Below are positions 14,232 through 25,000 of a DNA stretch of 64,000 bases, one piece after another (the first letter of the stretch is position 1; the number at the start of each line of letters is the position of its first letter). A model generated the notes under the pieces. It did not search any database and was not told the DNA's origin. It worked only from the letters and a program-made list of their open reading frames with translations. The translations under genes were made by a program, and so were the position numbers. Source of the DNA: Cyprinodon diabolis (taxonomy: Eukaryota; Chordata; Actinopteri; Cyprinodontiformes; Cyprinodontidae); the NCBI GenBank assembly GCA_030533445.1, contig CM060072.1:25815609-25879608 (forward strand). Direction: 5' to 3'.

Positions 14232-16450
14232 TTTTTTACAATATTAGTATAATTACTGCTCAAGGTGGGTTGCTCTGTAAGCTAAAGGTCTGTTTTAGAG
14301 TTTCTACACTCCAGTTAATGATTAGTTGATTACTAAATTAGTTGGTGATTGTTTCAATAATCAATTAATCAACATTAAACTGATTAAAGCTACAGTGTGT
14401 AATTTTCAGCGACAACTAACGTCCAGACTGCAGCAACATGAACATCTCTCCCCCACCGCTTCCCCCCCCCCCAACAGTAAGGCGAGCGTTACGGGACAAA
14501 ATGTCTTCCACGACGTCCGCATCACCTACCTTCTCAAGTGATGAGGTTTGTTTACATAGATAATTTTACAGATAGTATTTCATTAGTCTGTGTAGGGTAT
14601 AGATTTCATGTAGACTTAAACAACTTGCCGTAGTTACTTTCGAGCGTAATCGGCGATCTCGCAATCGCTAGTTTGTTGGCTCTGCGCTGCCGTAGCGCAA
14701 AGATGTCTGCCTCCATGGCTGCGAGACCCGCTCCTATGTAATTATAAATAACGAATTCTAAGGCAACGCAAATATTAAGGTTAAGAGGCTGAGCTCGTAG
14801 ATGATGATAAATAACATAGTTATTTCTAATATGTTACATTTCTGACTGTATATCCCTGTAATTATTACACATTGTAGCTTTAAGTGTTTAAGCCCTACAT
14901 TTAATCTATATGTACCATCCATAACATTCTCTGATGACAAGACGTACAGTATACTGTATATGTAGTACTGTTAGTATTCATTATACAAACTACTTTACAT
15001 ACTAAAAAAATGGTAACACCATAATAATAACAGCTATGAAACAGCAGGATAATCATATAAAGTTAAAACTCGTTTGGTTAGTAATTCAAATTGTTGACTG
15101 TTTAAATATTTCTATTTCACAGTCAAACGGTGCTGTTTAAATAGTCTCACATCAACCTGACTGAGGCGCAAAACCTTTCTGAGGTGCTAACTTTGTACAT
15201 TTTAAATGTACATTTCTCAATAAAGTTATTGCTCTTTTGTCTTAAAAAAGAGAGTGTTTAGGATATTTTTGGTAAGTGTTTATATTTGGATTCAATGAAG
15301 AATAGAACGGAACAGAATAGATCTTGTTGTCACTATAACGGGCAGTGGTGTCAAAAGTACACACATTTGTTAATTAAGTAGAAATATAGCTCCTGCAGTT
15401 TAAAAACACTCAATCAACTTGACCTCTTTACTCAAGTAAAAGTGAAAAAGTTTGTGCTCCTCTTTTCTATTTCATCCTGTTCTCCTCATTGTACCAACTT
15501 TTCTTTGAATACTGTAAAGCCACCTTCCAGTTCTATCCTCTTCCCACTGCTTCTGCCATCTTTCCGTAACCTTTTGTTTAATAATAGGTTTAAATTTTTT
15601 TTGTATTACTAAATGGTATTATTATATCAGTATAATTATTTTTTGTAGCTTATTTTGCATATTTATCTGCCAACTCATTTCCTTTTACTCCTATATGTGA
15701 CGGTATCCATGTAAAAATAACTATTAAACCCATTGCCTGAATTCTATAAATTAAAAATTGAATCTCTAATAAAAGGTCTGGTTTTATGATTTGATTATTC
15801 AATATTGAATATAATGTTTAACTTAACAGCAATTATTAATTAATTCAATTATTAAATTATTTCTTTGAAAATCCTTAGTTAAAATCCCTCTGAGTTTCAG
15901 AGCCCTACCAACCCTCTGGGACACATAATCTTTAAATTGTTACTGAATACCTGCTTCTCTGGTAAGTTTCCATCATCCTCCAAAATCTGGAACAACTGGC
16001 CCTCTGCATATTCAGTTACAACCACAACCTGTGGCAGAGAAACATGACATTTCTGATTAAGCATTAGTAAACCAGATACAATGAACTTCTTCAAAATAGA
16101 AATATGATTTCAAATCTGAAAACAATACTTATGGGGGGGACAATCAATACCTCTGTTTCAGTCTCAAAACTGTCAAAGAGCTGGACTATGTTTGGATGCT
16201 GGAGGTCTCTCATTATTTCTATTTCCCTCTTCAGATTTCGCAGCTCCTTCTCAGACCGACCCACTTTCGGCATAAACTTTAGAGCCACGACCTGAGAGAA
16301 ACCGATACCGCCGGTGAGTCCAGCAACCATGACCAATAAAAACGATTTGATAAAGAAAACTTTTACCTGACCGGTGAACTTTTTCCTCCCTTTATAAACT
16401 CTGCCGTAGGAGCCTTCACCCACCAGGTTCAGAACGTGATAGGAATCCAT
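2370..16450 (-). CDS. stk36: Serine/threonine kinase 36 (Fused homologue), 17 exons placed, 3' end not seen
   Basis: Cytoplasmic protein kinase; in vertebrates STK36 is tied to Hedgehog signalling and to assembly of motile cilia. Exons in order: 16450-16367, 16291-16151, 16028-15951, 13603-13473, 13394-13145, 9925-9832, 7964-7789, 7710-7541, 7460-7355, 6119-5989, 3791-3615, 3529-3438, 3340-3277, 3049-2951, 2833-2782, 2685-2568, 2496-2370. Kinase domain is residues 4-254: glycine loop GEGSYGRV (11-18), lysine 33 in VVALKF, HRD at 123-125, DFG at 143-145, then [13 protein letters not shown]. Start chosen because MDSYHVL matches the family's N-terminus. After residue 260 the protein is helical-repeat-like; GLYDGLL and DGFYSFL match STK36 as I recall it. 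Phases agree through exon 9. Junctions 9/10 and 14/15 do not close, and roughly 220 residues expected between exons 14 and 15 are absent. The remainder probably lies beyond the left edge. Identity is firm; the lower exons are less so. Confidence 0.88.
4085..5180. repeat. Possible old DNA transposon with short inverted ends
   Basis: The left side reads ...AATCCGATTTTTTTTCGATG... and the right side has the inverted counterpart ...TCGGATCCAAAATCGGATA... within stk36 intron 10. The inverted ends are imperfect and no target duplication was found. This is weak support for an old mobile element. Confidence 0.3.
6476..7066. repeat. Possible MITE with 'GTTTCCAT' inverted ends in stk36 intron 9
   Basis: The left boundary 'agctgtgtttccatta' is mirrored by 'atggaaactaggctgct' at the right. 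The interior is AT-rich and non-coding. Repeats with such ends are common in fish introns. No target duplication was assigned. Confidence 0.35.
8418..8990 (-). repeat. Dispersed repeat carrying a coding remnant like a RecQ-type helicase N-terminus
   Basis: Lies in stk36 intron 6. The minus-strand open frame 8836-8591 contains [20 protein letters not shown] followed by SLKEEQ and ALEAFLRG, which I recognise as the start of RecQ-like helicase sequences repeated in fish genomes. The frame leaves the family just before the expected Walker A motif, so no helicase core is present. Both sides carry a similar inverted CTTTCCGTT(G/A)AAG motif, suggesting a DNA-type element. At the left edge TAGCTCAGTAGG matches a tRNA A-box, but no proper B-box follows. 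Family assignment is from memory. Confidence 0.45.
9040..9500 (+). pseudogene. 3' end of a Rex1/Babar-like (CR1 group) LINE
   Basis: 5'-truncated non-LTR retrotransposon tail in stk36 intron 6. It encodes the C-terminal end of a reverse transcriptase polyprotein: [11 protein letters not shown], then HPF, then, after a frameshift near 9355, [15 protein letters not shown]. This 'RYRRSFLP' ending is typical of Rex1-like elements. The 3' tail 'gggattaataaagtatt' also fits this LINE group. Not functional. Confidence 0.6.
10702..12081. mobile_element. Foldback (long inverted repeat) element in stk36 intron 5
   Basis: The left arm (about 10702-11060) and the right arm (about 11630-12081) are inverted copies of each other. 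Paired landmarks are AGTCAGAAAGGGGTCAAAA at the left edge against TTTTGACCCCTTTGACT at the right, and GTGGGCGGGGAAACGTGATT against AATCACGTTTCTCCGCCCAC inside. Arms are about 350-450 bp with indels around a 500-bp centre. No coding potential. Likely a non-autonomous DNA transposon; family unknown. Confidence 0.75.
14166..14227. repeat. (TA)n microsatellite
   Basis: About 30 TA units in stk36 intron 3. Length is likely polymorphic. Confidence 0.95.
14384..14883. mobile_element. TTAA-flanked non-autonomous DNA element, copy 1
   Basis: Inverted ends AGCTACAGTGTGTAA and TTACACATTGTAGCT are each flanked by TTAA, the target expected of piggyBac-like transposons. The interior is non-coding. A close copy lies at 53082-53599, with shared blocks such as GGCGAGCGTTACGGGACAAA and GAGGCTGAGCTCGTAGATGA. 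It lies in stk36 intron 3. The TTAA could instead be part of the inverted ends, so the superfamily is inferred. Confidence 0.65.
15346..15440. repeat. Fragment of a hAT-like repeat (CAGTGGTGTCAAAAGTA end)
   Basis: The terminal motif CAGTGGTGTCAAAAGTAC followed by 'aagtagaaatatag' resembles the ends of the elements at 34363 and near 59.1-59.9 kb. Only one end is visible. It lies in stk36 intron 3. Confidence 0.4.
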
Positions 16451-17203
16451 GTCTAACCGTTTCAACCCAAACGAACGGAAACTCGACAAGTTAGCAATAA
16501 ATGCTAGGAGTAAATACAAGCAAATTACAGTAAAATTAATTTTGGTGAGGAAAAATACTTATATACTGTAGGTTTTTTGTTAAAATTGAAGGTTTGCAAA
16601 ACTCAAACTATTTTTTAAGTAACTGCAGATGTACAGGATGATGCTGACCGACCTAACTGCCTACTGTAAAAAAGATAATTCAAAAAACGTTAAGTTTTAT
16701 GTGTAATTCAGGCTATTTAGAATTCATCAATGTGCCCTGTTAACGGCACGATATCAATAAATAGACAGCTCCTTTTACATAATTTTACAACAAAATAAGA
16801 ATTTTCAATCTGGCATTTGTTTGGACAGAAAATGGACCCTGAGCCTAGCAACAGTCGCTGCGTCCCTATCAACAGGGCTCGTAAGGAAAACAAAGCGCCT
16901 TGTAGTAAAGACTGCAACCACTCATTATAAATGAGACTCTAGTGGGCTCTGTTGCACTTATATTAATATTAATCCAGACATATGTTCTTGTTTTTTTGGT
17001 TATAAAAGCAAAGCAGAAGTGATATGAACGCGTATTTTGGCTAATATTTACCAAACTACTGCTTCTTTGCATTTATAACTTTTATTTTTCATTTTATTTA
17101 CATGACATTCTTAAATAAATTTATATTTGCTGAATCAGTAATTCAAAATGAATTAAAAATGCATCAGGACCAGTAACAAAATACGTTGGAAACTATAACC
17201 ATC
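16451..17203. other. stk36 upstream region
   Basis: Gene-free DNA directly 5' of the stk36 start codon; it should hold the leader and promoter. I see no clear TATA box or CpG-rich block, and no recognisable exon of a head-to-head neighbour. Confidence 0.4.
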
Positions 17204-17211
17204 GTATAGAT

Positions 17212-17996
17212 CAGGGGTCCCCAAACTTTTTCCTGTGAGGGCCTCATAACTTTTCCCTTCTCTGATGGGGGGCCGGGGTCAGTTTGTAACAGAAAAATTG
17301 TGACGATTGCAAGAGTGCCTAAATTTATGACGGGGTTTATGTCTTTATGACGGGAGTCATAGTGTCTCCGCATATTATATTCTTTGAATACCGCCACCGC
17401 CTCTTGACAGATGAGACAGACAGCGTTTTCTTTGCATTGAACAAAAAATATATATAATTTGTCCAATTCAGGTTAAATGCCCTGCATTCTGAATCAATTT
17501 TTCTCTTACCTAATCTTTTCGCCCTTCTCTCTTTACGGAAGAGGATTAGGGCCATTCAAAAGGAAAAAAAAACTATGAAATTCTGACTTTTTTTTCTTAA
17601 TTAAAGTCAGAATTCTGAGAATAAAGTCAGAATTCTGAGAAAAAAGTCAGAATTGAATAGACTTTAATTATTTTTTTGAATGGCCCTAATCCTCATTCGT
17701 ATCTCTTTGAGAGGGGCGGGTTTAAGATTTTATGCTGGGGGTTGCCAGATAGGGGCACAGACCCCAAAAGGGTGGAACATTGTCGCGTTATATGTGTGAA
17801 ATAGTTACTAATAGTTAATAATGAAAAAACTTCATAATTAAGGAACATTTTATTGCAAATGTCCAACTTTAATATCAAATACAAAAAAAAAAAAAAAACA
17901 CTTTCATGAAAATACTCTCTGGTATTGTTCAGGGGGGTGGACCAAGTGTGGAGGTGGGCCGGATTTGGCTTACGGGCCGTAGTTTGGGAACCACTG
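17212..17996 (-). mobile_element. hAT-type DNA transposon remnant with BED-like zinc finger fragment
   Basis: Ends CAGGGGTCCCCAAACT and (inverse) CAGTGGTTCCCAAACT are flanked by the 8-bp duplication GTATAGAT (17204-17211 and 17997-18004), the hAT hallmark. On the minus strand, fragments KRKIDSECRAFN, AVCLICQEAVAVFKEYNMRR and HYDSRHKD match the BED-finger start of hAT transposases related to the ZBED/GTF2IRD2 type. The rest of the transposase is missing and the frame shifts, so it is a dead deletion derivative. A smaller MITE is nested inside. Confidence 0.85.
17541..17694. mobile_element. 154-bp MITE with perfect 21-bp inverted ends, nested in the hAT element
   Basis: Starts GAGGATTAGGGCCATTC and ends with the exact inverse, GAATGGCCCTAATCCTC; the match runs 21 bases. 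Inside are three direct copies of AAAGTCAGAATT. It lies within the hAT element at 17212-17996, so it inserted later. No target duplication was assigned. Confidence 0.8.
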
Positions 17997-18004
17997 GTAT
18001 AGAT

Positions 18005-19061
18005 CAAGGGTGTAACTTTGTGATAAAAGTTGGTGGGGACGCTCTAAGGGTGGGGGCTGATGGACCTACAGCTACTCAACCTGAACGCTTTTAATAGGGT
18101 TTATGTACCAAAAAGGATCTCTAAAAATATTTTTTGAATGATTTCCTATTGTTGACACAAGTGTACCACAATACACGGATATTTATAGTTATAGACAGAT
18201 GCCTGCCTTTTGTGCATTATTTATAAAGGTCTCAAAAACATTAATATATAAAAAATGACGAATAACAGCCGATACTGATGCCAACATCAGAATATCATGC
18301 ATCCCTAGTATAAACACAACTTCCATTCCATCCATCCATCCATCCATGCATGGCTTCCCTTTAAGCTCCATCAGTGATTTTCCTCCTTCACAAGCAGCAA
18401 AATCAAATTTAGAAATTTGTCCCATATGTCATCGACAGCACAGGTCTATGTATTTAACCTTATATTTCAAAAATCATTTATACACTGATTTTTATTATTT
18501 GTGCTTTAATTTTTGCAGGTTTCTTATATTTTAAGTCTGTTTCCTGTTAATCTGGCCCTCTCTGGGTTGGCTGGCACAGCTATTTCTGAGTCTTGCTGAA
18601 CTACAAAAGATGTTGAATTTTATTATAGCACGGCATATTTTTTCTTGTAAACTTGGAGATATATTTAGTGCATCCCAGTAAATGTGTTTCACCTTTAAAT
18701 CTGCAGTTGTGCTAATTGTGTCTCTGCTCTGCTTAAAAACAGATTTATGAACCTTTCTACCAATATAATGATGCCAGAGAAACTTATTTCCAAGATATCT
18801 AGAAGCTCTGCAGTCTGATTCTCTGTACAATAAGAAAACAACAGATATGTGTTAATTTTAATCTGTAACTCTGAGTAATGGTCCTCTGAGAAGCCCAACG
18901 GACTGAAAATGCTCTGAACACAGTTAGTTGCACCTAACCCCAGTAACTGTTGGCTATAGTAAATTAGGGACAAGCATAGATTATTGGTGGGGACTGTCCC
19001 CTCCATGCCCAAAGTTGGTGAGGACATGTTCTCACCAGTCCTTCAGAAAGTTACGCCAGTG
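18005..19061. mobile_element. Second hAT-type element abutting the first
   Basis: Ends CAAGGGTGTAACTTT and (inverse) CACTGGCGTAACTTT are flanked by GTATAGAT (17997-18004 and 19062-19069). The left copy is shared with the neighbouring hAT element. The interior has no transposase frame I recognise. It includes a short (ATCC)n run at 18323-18346 and a piece (about 18240-18305) resembling another fish repeat end, 'gcatccctagta'. Confidence 0.7.
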
Positions 19062-19933
19062 GTATAGATTCATAAAAGAATGCTCATATTCTATTAGGTT
19101 TATACTGCCATAATTTGTTCTATCATGTCCCAAATTTCCGGAGTTCTTGGCCATTATAAGACATGTTTGCAAGACAAATATATAAAAAAAGTGGGACACT
19201 GTTTTCAGCATCACCGTTTTGAAAACAAAAACAAAAAAGCTCTGTGGTTTGATGTAGGACCATAATGATACTACTGATAATTCAGAAATAACCCCTGTGG
19301 TGGTCTCAGAATGACAGGATGAAGTGATTAGTTGTGCTGTTCTAAAAGAAAGGGTGCAGTGTCGCTGTTCACCACAAGATGGCGCACATAGTTTCTATAA
19401 ACCAAACACAGCAGTACAGGAAAATGCTCTCATACAGCCATGAAGCAAGGAGGTGGAAGACTGACCAGTTCATCCTATTATTATTCACTATTAAGTTCAT
19501 TTAGACATGAAAATCACCATTGAGATGAACAACATATTTCTTAAAAGTAACCTGTTAAAAAAAAAAAAACAGTTACTGCATGTAAAACATTATATAAAAA
19601 AAACATCCACATAAAACTTTTGAAAAAACTATCTGTAAAAAAATTACATGAAACAGAATTAAAACAACAATTCTAAGAAGTAATCTCTAAGACTGTCAAT
19701 CTAGCGTTAAATTACTTGTAGACTTCAAGCTTCAAACCTGCCAAACGCTCTATGTTGTGGCTCGATAAGCAAAAGCCTTTCTTCCAAATTCGGTGCAAAC
19801 ATTTGGGACAGAAAGCAATACCAATCACTGGAACGCAAAAAGCATTACTTTTTGGACTGCCTAAATTCTGAATGTTTTGCCTTATTCATTAGGGCTCCCT
19901 TATTATAGTCTGGTTGGGGAGCTGTGTATTTAT

Positions 19934-19935
<2 letters not shown>

Positions 19936-19997
<62 letters not shown>
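19936..19997. repeat. (GT)n microsatellite
   Basis: About 30 GT units followed by a G-run; further G-runs lie at 20051-20078. Confidence 0.95.
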
Positions 19998-20139
19998 GGG
20001 GGGGGCAAGCATTATGGCACTTAATAATCTTTGCTGCAGTTTAAGTGGGATGGGGGGGGGGGCGGGGGGGCTGGGGGGATCAAGCACTGGTGTCACTTTT
20101 ACCTCTTGTGCCCTTTACTTGGAACGTGCTGCTACTTAG

Positions 20140-20217
20140 TATTGTACCCCAAACACAATTTCGTTGCCTTTTTTTTTGACAATGACAATAAATTCTTGAA
20201 TTGAATTGAATTGAATT
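20140..20217 (+). repeat. Probable LINE 3' tail
   Basis: The sequence 'gacaatgacaataaattcttgaattgaattgaattg' resembles 3' ends of fish L2/CR1-type LINEs that finish in short tandem repeats. There is no coding part upstream that I can identify. Confidence 0.35.
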
Positions 20218-20784
20218 ACGTGATGCTCTTTTGTGTTTCACACAAAGACATTAAAACAGGACACACACTCATCTTTTAGAGTCCCAGTTGAACTGTGGAT
20301 TCAACTGAAAGATTAATTATAAATATAGGTTAGTGGCTTGCTATGAAATCAGGGGCCAATTTCAGAAAATATGATGAAATAAGACCAGGCCCATCTTCAT
20401 TGAGGCAGAAGTCACCTGTGAAAAATTAAAGCTGAAGCCAGATCCTGCAACGTGACAATGAACCAAATATACCATAAAGAAACAAACACTAGAAATAGAA
20501 ATCTAAGAGCTGACAGTTGGGCAAACTTTCCTCAGACAGGTAAGCTACAGAGAAGTAAACTGAGACTTTCTATGTATTTTATACAACGAGTGAAATAACG
20601 TAAACTTTTGGTGGTGACCTGAAATAAACTTCTATATACTTTAGAAAAAGTTGAAAAGGGATGCTTCAGCTGAGAGGTGAAGTATGTATAAGATGGAAGT
20701 GAAACAGGGGTAATGGTCATATAGTTACAATATTATGCCAAGGTTGATTTCTGTTTTCAGTAATTCAATTAAATAAGTGAATAA

Positions 20785-21055
20785 TTCAATTCAGTTTATT
20801 TATATAGCGCCAATTCACAACATAAGTCATCTCAAGGCACTTTACAGTACACCAGAACATACAGTCAAATTGATTCAAAGTTTTCTATCTACTGTAAGGA
20901 AAATCAGTTGATTGCAATCCCTCACACTAAGCATGCTTGTAGCGACAGTGGAGAGGAAAAACTCCCTTTTAACAGGAAGAAACCTCCAGCAGAACCAGGC
21001 TCAGTGCCATCTGCTGAGTCCGACTGGGGTTCAAGGAGACAGAAGCAGAGATACA
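20785..21055. repeat. Dispersed fish repeat
   Basis: The blocks 'tttatatagcgccaattcac', 'ctcaaggcactttacag' and 'aggaaaaactccctttta' are familiar from interspersed repeats in many fish genomes. Class not determined. Confidence 0.5.
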
Positions 21056-21958
21056 AAAAGCAGAATATTATATTTTTAATAAAATTCACTACATGTGTAT
21101 ACACATATATGTGTATATATTGTTTTAAACAGACAGCATAATTATTCAAATTTGTATTATCATTGTTAATATCAGCTGTTGCTGTGAGAGATGCAGTATT
21201 TGATTAATTCATAATGGGAACGAAGTAGATAAAAGGTTTGGTAAATTATAGCCTTGGGTTATAAAATAGGTAATTGACTGATAATAAGTAACACTTTTTT
21301 TTTTTATTTATTCTGTGTTGTTCATTATTTGTAAAGTACAGGAGGCTTACTGGTGTCCCAGCTTCCACCCATCCTCCTTTTTAGCCAAAGGAAGTATCTG
21401 TTCCTTCAATTGTCCGCCAGGGGGCGCAAGTGCTTCACATGAACAACATGCGCATCTTCACCTTCGCATTTCATACAGTTTATACCGCCTGGCAAATACC
21501 TGAACCCATCCGAACCAAGTTTGTCCAATTAGTTCTTTTATTTTAACACAAATGTAATTCCAAGGCATCCCAAACTAACTGTGCAAATCAAGCTGGGGAA
21601 AAAAAACACCCCCTATCCAAATCAGTCTTGTTCATTCCAAGTGTGCCGTAGGATTCGGTTGTAGTTGTGAGTCTGAATCGGAGAAGAGGTAGAAGTCCTC
21701 ATCTGAACTGTGCATCCAATGAGAGACTGCCCCCAGTGAAGGACTGGCTTTCCAGATTTTAAAATAACGGAGTAGTTGAGTCCTCAGAAAGCAGCGGTCC
21801 CCTCAGCGCTCACAGGTGGAACATGAAAATGGGTCATGGACGGGAGGAGTTTACTCTGAGTCAGCTCATAGGACCTGTGCTGTTTTAGCGGATCATGTTC
21901 CTCATCTGTGTCCTGTTCTGCGTCCACTGAGATTTTCTACCCACCTCAGTCCATATAG

Positions 21959-21968
21959 CCTATAAATA
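21959..21968 (+). promoter_or_regulatory. Possible TATA box upstream of adamts15
   Basis: CCTATAAATA lies about 50 bases before the adamts15 start codon. If used, the 5' leader would be very short, so transcription may start elsewhere. Seen as a motif only. Confidence 0.25.
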
Positions 21969-22014
21969 TTTTTCTTATTGGTCTTTTCGTTCTTTACTTG
22001 ATGCAAACATCGAC

Positions 22015-25000
22015 ATGTTTGTCAGGACAGTTTTTCTCCTCTACTTTGTTGAATTTATTCGCTGTATGGAAAGTGAGATTTGCTTTCCGATTAAACTGGA
22101 TGACCATACTGATGAGTTTGACAACGGGGTGGATATCAGTTTTCAAAAGCGTTTTATAAAATTAGGAGCTTTTCAGCAAGAATTTGTGCTCAATTTACAG
22201 CAAGATTCCGAATTTATCGCTCCCTCCATCTCTGTCCAAGGCGCGTTTTGGATCCAAGACCCTGATGTCCACAGGGACTTAAGACGGTGTTTCTACTCTG
22301 GATATGTGAACGATGATAGGGATTCCTATGCTGCATTGAGTCTCTGCAAGGGTTTAAATGGTGCATTTGGCTTCCAGGGCTGGGAATATTTCATCAGCCC
22401 GGTGCGTAATGGCACCCAGAGCGCGCAGCAGGCGCACGTCGTCCGACGCAGACGCATCCAGGATCTGAAGCAGAATTCCACCTCCAGGTGTGCCGTGGAG
22501 AGCGACCTAAGCCCCGCAGATGCGCGATCCCTGTTGAAGTATAGGCATATGACGGAGCTCAGCAACTTAAACGAAACATTACTGAAGAGGATGGGGAGGG
22601 CTAAAAGGTTCGCCTCGGTCCCCCGGTACGTGGAGACGCTGCTGGCTGCAGACGAGTCGATGGTGAACTTCCACGGAGATGACCTAAAGCACTACCTCTT
22701 AACGCTGATGTCGGTCGCAGCTAAGCTGTACAGGCACCCCAGCATCCTCAACTCCATCCGCATCACAGTGGTGAAGATCGTGATCATATCTGAGGAGGAC
22801 AAAGGTCCGAAGGTGTCCGGGAACGCAGCCATGACGCTGCGTAACTTTTGCACCTGGCAGAAAAAGATGAACAAGCACAACGACAAGCACCCAGACTACT
22901 GGGACACAGCTATTCTCTTTACAAGACAGGTAAGAGAGCATCAAGAGGAAAAGTATTCACAATACTGCAACACAACTATCTTTAAAAGTCATCCAAACTA
23001 TAACATACCGGTCAGTAGAATAAAATCCCCATAAAAGCTCTTAGATCTTGTGGCTATGGATACTTTTCCAGGGCATGGCACACTTTCTCTCATTGATTAA
23101 AAATCTCTAGAAAATCTGTTTGGTAGGATTACTGTCAAACTTAACATCTGCTCTGAATTACATTTCCATCATTGTGCTTCTCCACATCCCATCTCTAACA
23201 CTGGTGTAAACCTCATAGAACAAACAATAGCTAGGGAGTAATCTAAACCTTAAACAACTGCCTATTTCACTCTACGATAAAACCTCTGTTTAGGAAGTGA
23301 GAATGATGTTTTAATCTGATGTATCACAAGGCCAATGGAGCAGCGACTTCCTTCAAAATAAAAGGTCAAATGTAAAATCAGACTAGCAGGGCCCTGTCAG
23401 CTTTGGCAAACTTTGTCGAATGTTAAACTTTGGAGTCCTCAGAGATGCACTTGTTGGAAGCATCTTGTTTCTTTCAGCCCTTCCCACTCTCCTCCAGTTG
23501 GGGTTTTTCCAGCCCTATCCACCATCCTGACTGCACATCATTAAACCGGCCCCTGAAGGGAGGACTACATTGGTTATGGGAATGATGAGAGTCACATCCC
23601 ACCACGTCTTTGCCCCATCTGCTTCCTCCAAGTCAGAAAACAAGCGGCCTTGCCCAGCCTGCACAGTTAGACCTCTGAGTTTGACATTAAGTTGATCTTG
23701 AAACCATTATCTTCTCTGTGTTGGCTCCACCTGCTGAGCCCATACATCACACTCTACCTCTCTAGAAAAGAACTGCAAAAAAAAGTCGTATTCTGTATTA
23801 ACCTGGATTTGGATCTATGGATGACGTTACAAGCTCCACAGCCAGTTTAGATGACCCTAATAAACTCAGAGCCGGCCAGCCATGAGTCATGTGGATTCAG
23901 TTTGGTGTATAACACAGGAAAACATGCAACAAGGGATTACAGCACTTTTTCTGTTAGCATACCTCTAGTGATCTCACTGCTTTAGCTGGAGCTTTCAAAA
24001 ACTGCAACAAGAAAAAAAATCTGCATTTACAAGAGATTTTTGTTTTAATGTTGTTTAATTTTTGTTAAATTAATGTTTTTGAGCTGTTCAAAGTCCAAGA
24101 TCTGCAGTATAAAAAAACATGATTAAAATGAGTTTAGAATGTTTGACCTCATATGAAAAAAAAATAAAATAAAAAGATTTTGGTAGAGAAAACACAGATG
24201 CTTTTGTACCTTTTTTGTAGAGTGTAAAGACCAAATGGCAGCTCAGCAAGTTCTTAATTCTGAAAGATGATGAGGTGATTAAATGGAATCTATTAGTAGG
24301 GTGGTTTTATGAAACATTGTCAAATATCATCAGAAACTCTTTCTTTTAACATGTTCTTTTTTTTTCTATTTAAGCATAGAAATAGTACGTTGAGATTTCT
24401 ATTCTTGTTTTCCATCAAAATACTTACAGCAATGCAGTTTTAGAAGTATTTATGCACCTTAAACATTTGCATATTACCTTAAATTACAACCACAACAATT
24501 TAAACCTCTTTAAAATTATCTATACGATACCAATATTGCACCTGTGAGAACTGACAAGTACTGATATTGACCTGAAACAATACTAGCATGAATCATTTTT
24601 ACTTTTAATACTTAGTCTGCAGTGTGGAAGGTTAGAAAGAGGTTTAATTAAATATCACTCAAACAGATGACAACTGACCTGTTTGTTATTAACCAACGGG
24701 TTGCATTAAACTTCAAATCAAATCAAACTCAGCATGCCAATATTCAGGCCGATATAATCCAATTTTGGCTTTTTACCCGATATTGGACCAATAACAATGT
24801 TGTATTGGGACATCCCTAATCATGACATAATTTTTATTATTCTTGTATAAAGTCACAAGCTAAGCACATGAGCACAACACTTCATATAATCTAAATAAAG
24901 CTCTAAAGACAGACTTGATTTTACTAAAGCTCTCCCTAGAAAACACATGCCCATATTTTAACATTCTTGCCCTTTAAATCAAAGGTAGTAGATACAAGCG

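Larger units (their letters stand above)
19070..21958. other. Intergenic DNA between stk36 and adamts15
   Basis: No gene recognised. It contains a GT microsatellite, G-runs, a LINE-like tail and a dispersed fish repeat, each listed separately. The last few hundred bases should hold adamts15 promoter sequence. Confidence 0.5.

Noticed and set aside
14058..14252. Plus-strand frame with alternating Tyr-Ile
   Set aside because: Translation of the (TA)n microsatellite.
19845..20139. Frames rich in Cys-Val or Thr-His
   Set aside because: Translations of the (GT)n microsatellite.
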